A stretch of DNA of 64,000 bases from Afipia birgiae 34632 (GTDB taxonomy: Bacteria > Pseudomonadota > Alphaproteobacteria > Rhizobiales > Xanthobacteraceae): NCBI RefSeq assembly GCF_000308295.2, contig NZ_HG326652.1, positions 2,452,818 through 2,516,817 of the forward strand, read 5' to 3'. Position 1 is the stretch's first letter. Every line of letters begins with the position of its first letter. Positions 1-7,631 of this stretch are shown piece by piece. The notes under the pieces were generated by a model that had not been told where the DNA came from, did no database searches, and saw only the letters and a program-made list of their open reading frames with translations. The position numbers were made by a program, and so were the translations under genes.

Positions 1-409
1 AGGGCTCCAGTGCGGCGATATGGTCAACGAGCTTTGCAGGATCCCTCACATCCAGACAGATCGGCACCGCGTCAAGACCGGCAAGCAACTTGAACATAAT
101 TGCTTTGCCTTCCATGACCGGCATTGCAGCAAGTGGGCCGGTTCGTCCGAAGCCCAGCACAGCGGTTCCGTCGGTCACCACGGCAATCGTATTCGCACGA
201 TTGGTCAAAATATCCGCTTGCTCCGGATCCGCGACGATTCGCTGGACTAGCGTTCCAACGCCCGGCGTATAGAGCGTGGCAACATCGCGCAGTGACCCGA
301 CGTGAACTTTAGGTACCACCTCCAGCTTGCCATGCCCGGAGAAAACATCGCGCACGGCGGCTACCGCGGCTTCCGGCGTAACTTTCCATTTGGTGTCGCG
401 GCTAGACAT
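1..409 (-). CDS. Malic enzyme family protein, N-terminal part (cut by window edge)
   Basis: Malic enzymes decarboxylate malate to pyruvate with NAD(P) in the cytosol. The reverse-strand frame from the ATG at 407-409 stays open to the window edge (136 codons). It shows the malic N-terminal pattern: KVHVGSLRDVATLYTPGVG near residues 34-52, VVTDGTAVLGFG, GPLAAMPVMEGKA and DAVPICLD. The wording resembles the short NAD-type enzymes rather than the long forms with a phosphotransacetylase domain, but the C-terminus is not visible. The start overlaps the stop of the upstream HisD-like gene by one base (TGATG), so the two are very likely cotranscribed and translationally coupled. A related hydroxyacid may be the true substrate, given this context; that is inference. 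Confidence 0.85.
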   Translation of the reverse strand, partial: MSSRDTKWKVTPEAAVAAVRDVFSGHGKLEVVPKVHVGSLRDVATLYTPGVGTLVQRIVADPEQADILTNRANTIAVVTDGTAVLGFGRTGPLAAMPVMEGKAIMFKLLAGLDAVPICLDVRDPAKLVDHIAALEP

Positions 410-1704
410 CAGGAAGCACTCCTGTCGCGACGACGCTGCGCATATCGCTGCTGGCGAACGGTCGCCGTAATTTCATGCGCCAACATTCCCTCGCTTGCGC
501 ACATACGGCCCATGATCGGAGCGATGCGCTCGCTCGCTTCAGGTGTCAGTCGCTGGTAGGTTACGGTTTTCAGAAACTTACCGACCCATAGACCGCCGGT
601 GTAACGCGCAGCACGGCCGGTCGGAAGGGTATGGTTGGTGCCTACGCCCTTGTCGCCGTAAGCGACTGTGCTCTCTTCGCCGACGAAAAGGCTGCCATAG
701 TTCTTGAGATTCTCAAGGTAGTAGTCGTTACGCTGTGTCAGCACTTCAAGATGCTCCGGCGCGTACTGATCGCTGAGCGCGATGGCAGCGTCGTCGCTAT
801 CGACAACAGCGACCTCGCCCCAGCGCTGCCAGGCAGCAGCCGCAATGGCGGCTGTCGGCAAGGTCAGCAATTGCCGTTCGATCTCCGCGATCACCTCGCG
901 CCCCAACTTCGCGGATGTCGTGATCAGCCACGCAGGGCTGTCCGGCCCGTGCTCCGCCTGCCCGAGCAGATCTGTCGCAACCAGCGCCGGATCGGCGCCG
1001 TCATCGGCAATCACAAGGATTTCGGTGGGACCGGCCGGAAGATCGATGCCCACAAGCCCGAACAGCTGACGCTTGGCCTCGGCCACATACGCATTTCCTG
1101 GCCCGGTGATCATATCGACCGGACGCATTCCCACGCGACCAAAAGCCATCGCTGCGAGCGCCTGCACACCTCCGATCGAATAGATCTCGGTAGCCCCCGA
1201 CTCGGCGAGCGCATAGAGCGTCGGCGGGAAAATACCCTGCCCTTCCCGTGGCGGCGCCGCGCCGATAACGTGGTTGACACCCGCTACCTTTGCAGTCGCG
1301 ACACTCATGATCGCGGCCGAGATCAGCGGATATTTGCCACCGGGGATATAGCAGCCAACGACATCGACCGGAATGATCTTCTGACCCAGCGTGATCCCGC
1401 TACCGAACTGCGCCTCGAACTCCGAAAGCGAGTCCCGCTGACGCTTGGCAAAATCCGTCACCTGCTTTTTGCAAAAGGCAAAATCGTCCTTGAAGGTGGA
1501 GCTCATCGCCTTGCGGGCTGAAGCAATCTCGTCATCAGACACGCGGAAATCGGGATTCTGCCATCCGTCGAGATCCCGGGCGTAGCGGCGAACCGCATCA
1601 TCGCCACCCTGTTCGATGTCGGCGATCATAGTCCGCACACGATCGACCAGATCGCGGTTGTCCTGCCGGGACTGCTGCTCTGCACGCTTTAGGTAGTGGA
1701 CCAT
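409..1704 (-). CDS. Histidinol dehydrogenase family oxidoreductase (HisD paralogue, possibly HpsN-like)
   Basis: This is a 431-residue NAD- and zinc-dependent alcohol-to-acid dehydrogenase of the HisD fold. Residues expected for zinc and catalysis are present: Q249, H252, D351 and H410 as ligands, and E317-H318 in QYAPEHLE. These line up with E. coli HisD Q259, H262, D360, H419, E326 and H327 at a near-constant offset. The start is ATG 1702-1704, preceded by GAGG nine bases upstream; an in-frame TTG at 1719 is less likely. The partners are a malic enzyme and a LacI regulator rather than histidine genes, so a catabolic role is likely. HisD paralogues such as HpsN oxidise dihydroxypropanesulfonate, and the GGLWVGKFLKTVTYQ segment recalls them. 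The substrate is not established. Confidence 0.8.
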   Translation of the reverse strand: MVHYLKRAEQQSRQDNRDLVDRVRTMIADIEQGGDDAVRRYARDLDGWQNPDFRVSDDEIASARKAMSSTFKDDFAFCKKQVTDFAKRQRDSLSEFEAQFGSGITLGQKIIPVDVVGCYIPGGKYPLISAAIMSVATAKVAGVNHVIGAAPPREGQGIFPPTLYALAESGATEIYSIGGVQALAAMAFGRVGMRPVDMITGPGNAYVAEAKRQLFGLVGIDLPAGPTEILVIADDGADPALVATDLLGQAEHGPDSPAWLITTSAKLGREVIAEIERQLLTLPTAAIAAAAWQRWGEVAVVDSDDAAIALSDQYAPEHLEVLTQRNDYYLENLKNYGSLFVGEESTVAYGDKGVGTNHTLPTGRAARYTGGLWVGKFLKTVTYQRLTPEASERIAPIMGRMCASEGMLAHEITATVRQQRYAQRRRDRSAS

Positions 1705-1736
1705 CAATTCATGCCTCAACGTAAACGGCCTCTGAA

Positions 1737-1752
1737 ATGTAACCGGTTACAT
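1737..1752. promoter_or_regulatory. Perfect 16-bp palindrome, probable LacI-family operator
   Basis: The sequence ATGTAACCGGTTACAT is a perfect inverted repeat with a central CCGG, the form expected of LacI/GalR-family operators. It lies 33 bases upstream of the HisD-like ATG and about 55 bases before the LacI-type regulator, between the divergent genes. It could repress the enzyme operon and autoregulate the regulator. Confidence 0.75.
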
Positions 1753-1807
1753 CAAACCGCGTCTGATAGCCCTTGTCAACATCCGGTCTTTGCTTTCAGT
1801 TGCGCAA

Positions 1808-2848
1808 ATGAAAGACACACCAAAATCAGGAACGATCCGCTGGCTTGCTCATCAGGCGGGCGTCTCGGTAGCAACTGTAAGCCGGGCGCTCCGCCATCCC
1901 GACACTGTTGCACCGCAAACGCGCGAGCGAATCCTTAAGCTGGTCAATCGACATCAGTTTGTCCCCGACGGACGCGCCGCAACCTTCTCATCGAAACGCA
2001 CCGGTGTTATCGGCCTGATCGTTCCGACGATTTCGAACTCGATCTATGCGGAATTCACCGAAGCGATCCAGAGCCGGCTCCAAGCCGCCGACCTGAGTCT
2101 GCTAATTGCGAATGCTAATTATTCGGCGCAAATTGAACGCGATATCATCCTCAAGTTGATTGAAAGCCGCGTCGAAGGCGTCATTCTGACCGGATACGCG
2201 CGCGATGCGGCGCTCTATGATCTGTTGCGCCACTATCGCATTCCGTTCGTTGTAACGTGGTCGACGAGCCCCAAGGCGTCGATCCCTTCGATCTCTTTCG
2301 ACAACCGCTTGGCGGCAGCCGAAGCCACCGAGATGCTTATCAAGCTTGGGCATCGGCGCATCGGATTGATCTGCGGGATGACCAGCATAAACGATCGGGC
2401 CGCGCAACGGCTCGAAGCCTATCGTTCTGTGCTCTTGCGTTACAAAATTCCATTCGATGCAGAACTCGTGTCGGAGCAGCCTTTTGAAATCGAGGTCTCG
2501 GCGGACGCGGCAACGCGGCTGATCACACGGACCAATCCACCAACCGCCCTGTTCTGCGCAAACGATATTCAGGCACTCGGAGCACTGTTTGCTTGCCAGC
2601 GACTGAATATTCGCGTGCCAAAGGATATTTCCATTATCGGGTTCGACGACCTTCCAATCACGAGGGTCGTGACGCCCCCGCTCTCAAGCGTGCATGTGCC
2701 CGCCAAGCGCATGGGTCATGCCGCGGCTGATGCGCTGATCGACGCGGCACGCAAGAGCATTCCGGTGAGGAGCCAGATTATCGGCACAGAGCTAGTCATG
2801 CGAGGCAGCACAATGCCCGCTGCCCGTGCGCGAACCAGGGACCGGTAG
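1808..2848 (+). CDS. LacI/GalR family transcriptional regulator
   Basis: A 346-residue repressor. The N-terminal helix-turn-helix reads TIRWLAHQAGVSVATVSRAL, followed by the hinge helix. A periplasmic-binding-like effector domain then begins at GVIGLIVPTISNSIYAEF and contains GHRRIGLICG and the C-terminal DISIIGFDDLPITRVVTPPL. ATG 1808 is preferred over an in-frame TTG at 1790 because it places the HTH at the usual distance from the N-terminus. It is divergent from the HisD-like/malic enzyme operon and shares the palindrome at 1737-1752, so it most likely senses that pathway's substrate or product. Confidence 0.92.
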   Translation: MKDTPKSGTIRWLAHQAGVSVATVSRALRHPDTVAPQTRERILKLVNRHQFVPDGRAATFSSKRTGVIGLIVPTISNSIYAEFTEAIQSRLQAADLSLLIANANYSAQIERDIILKLIESRVEGVILTGYARDAALYDLLRHYRIPFVVTWSTSPKASIPSISFDNRLAAAEATEMLIKLGHRRIGLICGMTSINDRAAQRLEAYRSVLLRYKIPFDAELVSEQPFEIEVSADAATRLITRTNPPTALFCANDIQALGALFACQRLNIRVPKDISIIGFDDLPITRVVTPPLSSVHVPAKRMGHAAADALIDAARKSIPVRSQIIGTELVMRGSTMPAARARTRDR

Positions 2849-2986
2849 AACGACCTTTGGCAAAATTAACTCGGAGCCGATCAATCTCACTGAACAAATC
2901 TATTATAGATCGCATGTTCGACATCCTTCTAAACAACGCTCGATGATCAGCTAGCCGCCGGGCATCGCTAACTACGATGTGTTGGA

Positions 2987-3169
2987 TCAAAGCAGGCGAA
3001 CAGGAGCCAGGCTGACCAGAATAAGGACGACCAGGGACCGCGTTACTGCCGCGACAACTCTTCCACCGATGCGGCCAATGAGCGTTGTATCCACGCCGAG
3101 GCCGAGCGCGGCCATCGAAACGATTGTCAAAAATTCCGCCGTGTTGGCGATCGACAGAATCGCGGCATT
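2987..3169 (-). pseudogene. C-terminal remnant of a PSE/YeiH-family (UPF0324) membrane protein
   Basis: The reverse frame carries AEFLTIVSMAALGLGVD followed by a hydrophobic segment ending SLVVLILVSLAPVRLL and a stop. This resembles the C-terminus of the putative sulfate exporter (YeiH) family. Similarity disappears upstream near 3166-3170, exactly where an oppositely oriented integrase tail begins. The rest of the transporter is therefore missing, presumably lost when an element inserted or was deleted. Assignment rests on recognition of the GLGVD-type tail only. Confidence 0.55.
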
Positions 3170-3409
3170 TGGGCATCGTGGGGACGGGTCTGCGAAAGGG
3201 CTGGCGTGACTGGCCTGACGTTTTACGACCTGAGAGGCTCTGCGGTGGTTCAGCTGGCCTTGGCTGAGGCGACGGTGCCGCAGATCGCGACCTTTACTGG
3301 CCCCAGCCTGAAGGACGTCGAAGCGATCCTTGATGCCCACTACCTCGGTCGCGAGGTGAAGCTTGCCGAAGCAGCGGTGATCAAGCTCGAAGCGAGAACA
3401 AAACTGTAA
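3170..3409 (+). pseudogene. Tyrosine recombinase (phage-type integrase) C-terminal remnant
   Basis: The frame reads RVCERAGVTGLTFYDLRGSA and later DVEAILDAHYLGRE, the C-terminal catalytic part of a site-specific integrase common in Hyphomicrobiales islands. The catalytic tyrosine context (AHYLGR) survives. The histidine normally in TFHDLRG is tyrosine, and the one normally in TGHS is proline, so the active site is degenerate. The N-terminal two thirds are absent. The fragment ends 61 bases from the 3' end of the tRNA-Lys gene, the usual position of an island integrase, so this is probably the scar of a lost element. Confidence 0.75.
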
Positions 3410-3470
3410 ACCGTGCTGTAAACCGCAGTGATTTCTGCGGCGGCCAAATCAGCTAAATGCTTGATTTGCT

Positions 3471-3546
<76 letters not shown>

Positions 3547-3667
3547 GGATCCAACCGGATGTCCGTTGAGGACGGCGTCGTTTAGCAAAGCGAACCGGCC
3601 ATGTCCAGCAAGGCTGACAGGTTTTTCCCGCTCTGGATAACTCTGGATCAGATCAGTTCCAGACAGC

Positions 3668-3692
3668 AAAAACCGCCGGATTTCGGCGGTTT
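3668..3692. terminator. Intrinsic terminator hairpin
   Basis: An eight-base-pair stem (AACCGCCG/CGGCGGTT) with a short loop is flanked by A and T runs, so it can act from either side. It lies 32 bases beyond the stop of the reverse-strand Spy-like gene and probably ends that transcript. Confidence 0.7.
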
Positions 3693-3723
3693 CTGTCGTC
3701 CGGAAAGGGTCTGGAGGGCCGCC

Positions 3724-4292
3724 TTAGAGGCGCTCTCCGGCACCTCGGTCCCGGCCAGGGCCGCGATCCCGGTCGAATCGATCACCGTCCAGCCCACGCT
3801 CGAAGCCGCGTCCGCGCCAGCCGCGATCCCCGCCCATGCGGGTCAGCATGGACAGGCGCCGCTTCTGGCCGTCGTCGAGGCTCTTGTAGAGCGGATCGGC
3901 GGCGTCGGCGATCTTCTTCAGGCCAGCGGCGGTCTCCGCCATTCTGTCGGCCCGGTCGCGCAGCCGCGCCATCGGATCGCGGGTCTGATCGGCGGCAGCC
4001 GACTTGCCGTCCTGCGAGCTCTTCTGATCCTGCTCCGCGCGGCGGGCCTCGCGTTAGCCAGCGCCATGCGCTGCTTGGCGAAATCGCGCACCGCCGCTTC
4101 GACCGGCGGCCACATCTTTTCCTGCTCAGGGCTGAGTTTCAGCCCGGCCTTCACGGCAGCAATCTTCGCATCAACGAAGGCCGCGCGGTCTTCGATGCTC
4201 ATACGGTGATGATGGTGGCGATGCTGCGCATAGACGGCGGTCGAGCCGATGATCGCAACTGCTGCGACGCCGGCGAGGATAACTTTTTTCAT
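3724..4292 (-). pseudogene. Spy/CpxP-like (LTXXQ motif) periplasmic protein, frameshifted
   Basis: The N-terminal frame begins MKKVILAGVAAVAIIGSTAV, a clear signal peptide, then a His-rich stretch (HRHHHHR) and KLSPEQEKMWPPVEAAVRDF, the Spy/CpxP metal- and stress-associated fold. After LANA, near position 4050, the reading must shift one frame to continue into the expected tail (ADRMAETAAGLKKIADAADP, then SLDDGQKRRLSML and an Arg/Gly/Asp-rich end). A one-base indel therefore splits the gene. GGAGATGACCC precedes the ATG. It is either a real pseudogene or a sequencing error; the rest looks intact. Confidence 0.75.
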
Positions 4293-4396
4293 GGGTCATC
4301 TCCGAGTGAAACTCCCTCGAAGATGGCAGCAACAGTTCCGCTTTCAACTTAAGCTTTGGACACCTAGGTGAACGCCCATTAATGCAGCAGCCCGTG

Positions 4397-5725
4397 CTAA
4401 CGCAACATTCCAAGTGTGCGCGGCAGCCACAGCGAAATCTCTGGAATGTAGGTGATCATGACCAGAAAAATCAGCAACGTGATGAGCCAGGGCAAGACAG
4501 CGATTGAAAGCTCGGTGATCCCCATTTTTGCGATGCCGGATGCAACATAGAGATTCAGCCCAACCGGCGGATGGCACATCCCGATTTCCATATTGACGAC
4601 GATAATGATACCGAAATGCACCGGGTCGATACCAAGCTTGACTGCAATTGGAAAAAGAATGGGCGCCATAATCAGAACGATTGACGATGGCTCCATCACG
4701 TTGCCCGCGAGAAGAAGCAACAGATTGACGAGAAGCAGGAATGTGATCCAGTTGATGCCGCTTCCGGTGATCCACGCGGCCATCGTCTGCGGGATCTGTT
4801 CGCTCGTCATCAGAAATGAGAACAGCACCGCGTTGGTAACGATGTAAAGAATCATCGCGCTCATGTTCGCAGACGCTAGCAGCACCTTTGGCACGGCCTT
4901 CCAGTTCAGATCCTTGTAGATGAACATCTCGATCAGAAAGGCATAGACTGCGCTCATCGCAGCGGCTTCCGTCGGCGTGAACCAGCCGAGGTAAATGCCA
5001 CCCAGAACAACGACGATAAGAAAAATTCCCCAGGACGAATCCACGAACGCGCGCCAGCGTTCGCCCCACGTCGCTTTCGGGATTCTGGGATAATTGTTCT
5101 TCCAGGCGCGATACCAGGTCGTGGCCGACAACATAACCGCGAGAATGAGTCCCGGCACCATTCCGGCCATGAATAACTGGCCCACCGATGCGGAAGCAAC
5201 CCGCTCGCCATTCGGACCGAAGTAGGTCGCTCCGCTCGTCGATACCGCGTAGATCACCATGATGATCGAAGGCGGAATAAGGTTTCCCAACGCGCCGCCG
5301 GTTACAATAATGCCGGCGCCAAAACGTTTCGGATAGCCGATCGCAAGCATCGCCGGCAGCATGATCGAACCGATCGCCACTACCGTGGCCGGAGACGATC
5401 CTGATACGGCGGAGAACAGCGCGGCAGCCATCGTTCCGGCGATGCCTAATCCGCCGGCCCAGTGGCCTATCATGGTCCTCGCGAACTCGATCATGCGTCT
5501 TGCGACGCCGCCATGAGTCAGGAAATTACCCGCCAGGATGAAGAACGGAATCGCCATGATCTCGAACTTCTCAATCCCCGTGAACAGCTTCAGCGCCACG
5601 GATTCAATCGGCACCGAGGTCATGAAGAACAGGAAGGACAGCACTGTGAGGCCAAGCGCGATGGAAATCGGCATGCCAGTCAGCATGAGGGCGATCAGAA
5701 GCCCGAAGATCACCAAGCTGCTCAT
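4397..5725 (-). CDS. dctM: TRAP transporter large permease subunit DctM
   Basis: A 442-residue inner-membrane protein with about a dozen hydrophobic segments. It has the family's early motif GMPISIALGLTVLSF and the downstream ALFSAVSGSSPATVVAIGSIMLPAML and GNLIPPSIIMVIYAV-type segments. It forms the sodium-driven channel of a tripartite TRAP uptake system for carboxylates. Its start overlaps the DctQ stop by four bases, consistent with the operon order DctP, DctQ, DctM. The substrate cannot be read from this subunit. Confidence 0.95.
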   Translation of the reverse strand: MSSLVIFGLLIALMLTGMPISIALGLTVLSFLFFMTSVPIESVALKLFTGIEKFEIMAIPFFILAGNFLTHGGVARRMIEFARTMIGHWAGGLGIAGTMAAALFSAVSGSSPATVVAIGSIMLPAMLAIGYPKRFGAGIIVTGGALGNLIPPSIIMVIYAVSTSGATYFGPNGERVASASVGQLFMAGMVPGLILAVMLSATTWYRAWKNNYPRIPKATWGERWRAFVDSSWGIFLIVVVLGGIYLGWFTPTEAAAMSAVYAFLIEMFIYKDLNWKAVPKVLLASANMSAMILYIVTNAVLFSFLMTSEQIPQTMAAWITGSGINWITFLLLVNLLLLLAGNVMEPSSIVLIMAPILFPIAVKLGIDPVHFGIIIVVNMEIGMCHPPVGLNLYVASGIAKMGITELSIAVLPWLITLLIFLVMITYIPEISLWLPRTLGMLR

Positions 5726-6312
5726 TGGCGAACACCCAGTTCGCCGCCGCCGGTAGCTCTAACTTCGAGCGCCTCGAGGCCTTCCACTTCGCTCTCGTTG
5801 TGATGCGGCAATTCGCCGGTGTGCCAGAAACTGTAAGCCACCTGCAGGAAGCGAAAACACATCAGGTATGATCCGAGCGGCACGCAGAGATAAACAATCC
5901 AGCTCGGAATTTCGAGATCGGGCGATGTCTGATCGGTCTGCGCCAGACCGAGCACAAACTTCAGGCCCATCGTTCCCACGACGAACGTGAAGAAGGCGCC
6001 ACCCATAAGCCCGAAAAGAATGGTGGCTTTTTTGTAGGCCGGCTTGAGCATCAGGACCAGCACGTCGACGCCGACATGGATGCCTGTGCGAACGCCATAG
6101 GCCGCGCCGAACTTTGCCATCCACACGAACATGTAGATGCACAGTTCCTGCGCCCACGAGAAATGAATCTGGATCAGATACGGATACAGAAACGATATGC
6201 CGGTTCCGTAACGATGGACGACGGCCAGGAAAATGACAATCGTCGCTGCCGCGATGAGCGTGGCGATCAGGATTTCCTCGAAACGATCGAGGATGCGCAG
6301 AAATAATTTCAA
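5722..6312 (-). CDS. dctQ: TRAP transporter small permease subunit DctQ
   Basis: A 196-residue membrane protein with four predicted helices typical of DctQ. It contains the characteristic QELCIYMFVWMAKFGAAYGV and RTGIHVGVDVLV region in the middle. It bridges the large permease and the binding protein. No ATG suits the N-terminus. The likely start is TTG at 6310-6312, preceded by GTAGGGGC about seven bases upstream. The long tail after the fourth helix (HHNESEVEGLEALEVRATG) is hydrophilic. Confidence 0.88.
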   Translation of the reverse strand: MKLFLRILDRFEEILIATLIAAATIVIFLAVVHRYGTGISFLYPYLIQIHFSWAQELCIYMFVWMAKFGAAYGVRTGIHVGVDVLVLMLKPAYKKATILFGLMGGAFFTFVVGTMGLKFVLGLAQTDQTSPDLEIPSWIVYLCVPLGSYLMCFRFLQVAYSFWHTGELPHHNESEVEGLEALEVRATGGGELGVRQ

Positions 6313-6441
6313 GGCTTGCCCCTACCCGCACCAGCCGCTTTTTTTGCGTTCTGGTCTTCAGCCATCGCCCCGCATCGTTGCGGCAGATGGAAAAATGGAC
6401 CGCCGTCCCGGCCCATTCTCATCGTGTCGTGACGACCCGTT

Positions 6442-7443
6442 TTAGTTGGTCTTGGCGTTGGCTTCCTTCTGAAATGCGTCGATCAGGTCCTTGCCGACCC
6501 GCGACGCCATATCGGTCGTCACCGGCTCAAGGGCCTTCATCCATTCGGCACGCTCGGCGGGCGTCGGTTCATGAAAGGTCGTGGTGCCAGCCTTTTTCAT
6601 CGCCTCGATCGCATCGTCGTTCTCTTTCTGCGCGATCGCATTGGAGAACTCGGTCGCCTCCGCCACGGCCTTTTCGAGCTGCGGCTTCACGTCGGCGGGC
6701 AATCCGTCCCAGAACTTCTTGTTCACGATCACCACATAGCCGATGTAGCCATGGTTCGAGACCGTGATGTGCTTCTGAACCTCGTGCATTTTCTGGGTAT
6801 AGACATTCGACGGCACATTCTCGTTGCCGTCGACCACGCCCGATTGCATCGCCTGATAGACTTCGGAGAAAGCCATGACCTGCGGAATGGCACCAAGCGC
6901 GCGCATTTGCGCTTCCAGCACCTTGGACGACTGGATCCGCATTTTCAGCCCGCGAAAGTCTGCGACCTTATGCATCGGCTTGTTCGCCGTCATGATCTTG
7001 AAGCCGTTGTCCCAGTAAGCGAGACCGGTGATGCCCTTCGGCTCCAGCTTGGCCAGAAGGTTTTTTCCGATCGGCCCCTTGGTGATGCGGCCCAGCGCAG
7101 CCTTGTCCGGCAGGATGTAGGGGAGATCGAAGACCTCGAATTCCTTCACACCGAGCGGCCCGAACTTCGCCAGCGATGGCGCCAGCATTTGCACCGCGCC
7201 GAGCTGAAGCGCTTCGACCTCTTCCTTGTCCTTGTAGAGCTGCGAGTTCGGGTAGACCTCAACCTTCACCTTGCCGTTGGTGTATCTCTCGGCGAGTTCC
7301 TTGAATCTCTCTGCACCCTGCCCCTTTGGCGTATTGGGCGTAACGACGTGACTAAACTTGATCACGATCGGCGATTGCGCCGTGGCGGGTCCGGCGAGCA
7401 CAAGCGTCGCGACTGAGGCCGCAGCCAGAATGAATTTTTTCAT
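6442..7443 (-). CDS. dctP: TRAP transporter substrate-binding protein, DctP family
   Basis: The start is ATG 7441-7443 with GGAGGAAAC directly before it. The 333-residue product has a signal peptide ending ...AGPATAQ and then IVIKFSHVVTPNTPKGQGA, the DctP N-terminal pattern. FRGLKMRIQSSKV carries the conserved arginine that binds the substrate carboxylate, and QAMQSGVVDGNENVPSNVY follows. It captures an organic acid in the periplasm for DctQM, whose genes follow at 129 bases. C4-dicarboxylates or related acids are likely, but the exact ligand is unknown. Confidence 0.93.
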   Translation of the reverse strand: MKKFILAAASVATLVLAGPATAQSPIVIKFSHVVTPNTPKGQGAERFKELAERYTNGKVKVEVYPNSQLYKDKEEVEALQLGAVQMLAPSLAKFGPLGVKEFEVFDLPYILPDKAALGRITKGPIGKNLLAKLEPKGITGLAYWDNGFKIMTANKPMHKVADFRGLKMRIQSSKVLEAQMRALGAIPQVMAFSEVYQAMQSGVVDGNENVPSNVYTQKMHEVQKHITVSNHGYIGYVVIVNKKFWDGLPADVKPQLEKAVAEATEFSNAIAQKENDDAIEAMKKAGTTTFHEPTPAERAEWMKALEPVTTDMASRVGKDLIDAFQKEANAKTN

Positions 7444-7571
7444 GTTTCCTCCGAGTAACGGCTGAACCGCTGATTTCACCGCGGCTCTGAATCCCTCACG
7501 ACCCGACCATCTCAGATGGAGCAGGTCAAGACTATTGCCCCTTAGAAGGGACCTACGCCGTGCTGCAACGC

Positions 7572-7603
7572 AAAAGGCGGTGCATCGTTCAATGCGCCGC
7601 CTT
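7572..7603 (-). terminator. Intrinsic terminator after leuA
   Basis: On the reverse strand an AAGGCGG/CCGCCTT stem, extended by GCAT/ATGC across a mismatch, is followed by TTTT. It lies about 30 bases past the leuA stop. Confidence 0.75.
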
Positions 7604-7631
7604 CTCGGAATGTCTGCAGATAATCTGGCTG

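Noticed and set aside
631-1521. Open frame of 296 codons on the forward strand
   Set aside because: It lies antisense to the HisD-like gene, whose family motifs are clear. Its product is Arg/His-rich with no recognisable domain, as expected of a GC-rich shadow frame.
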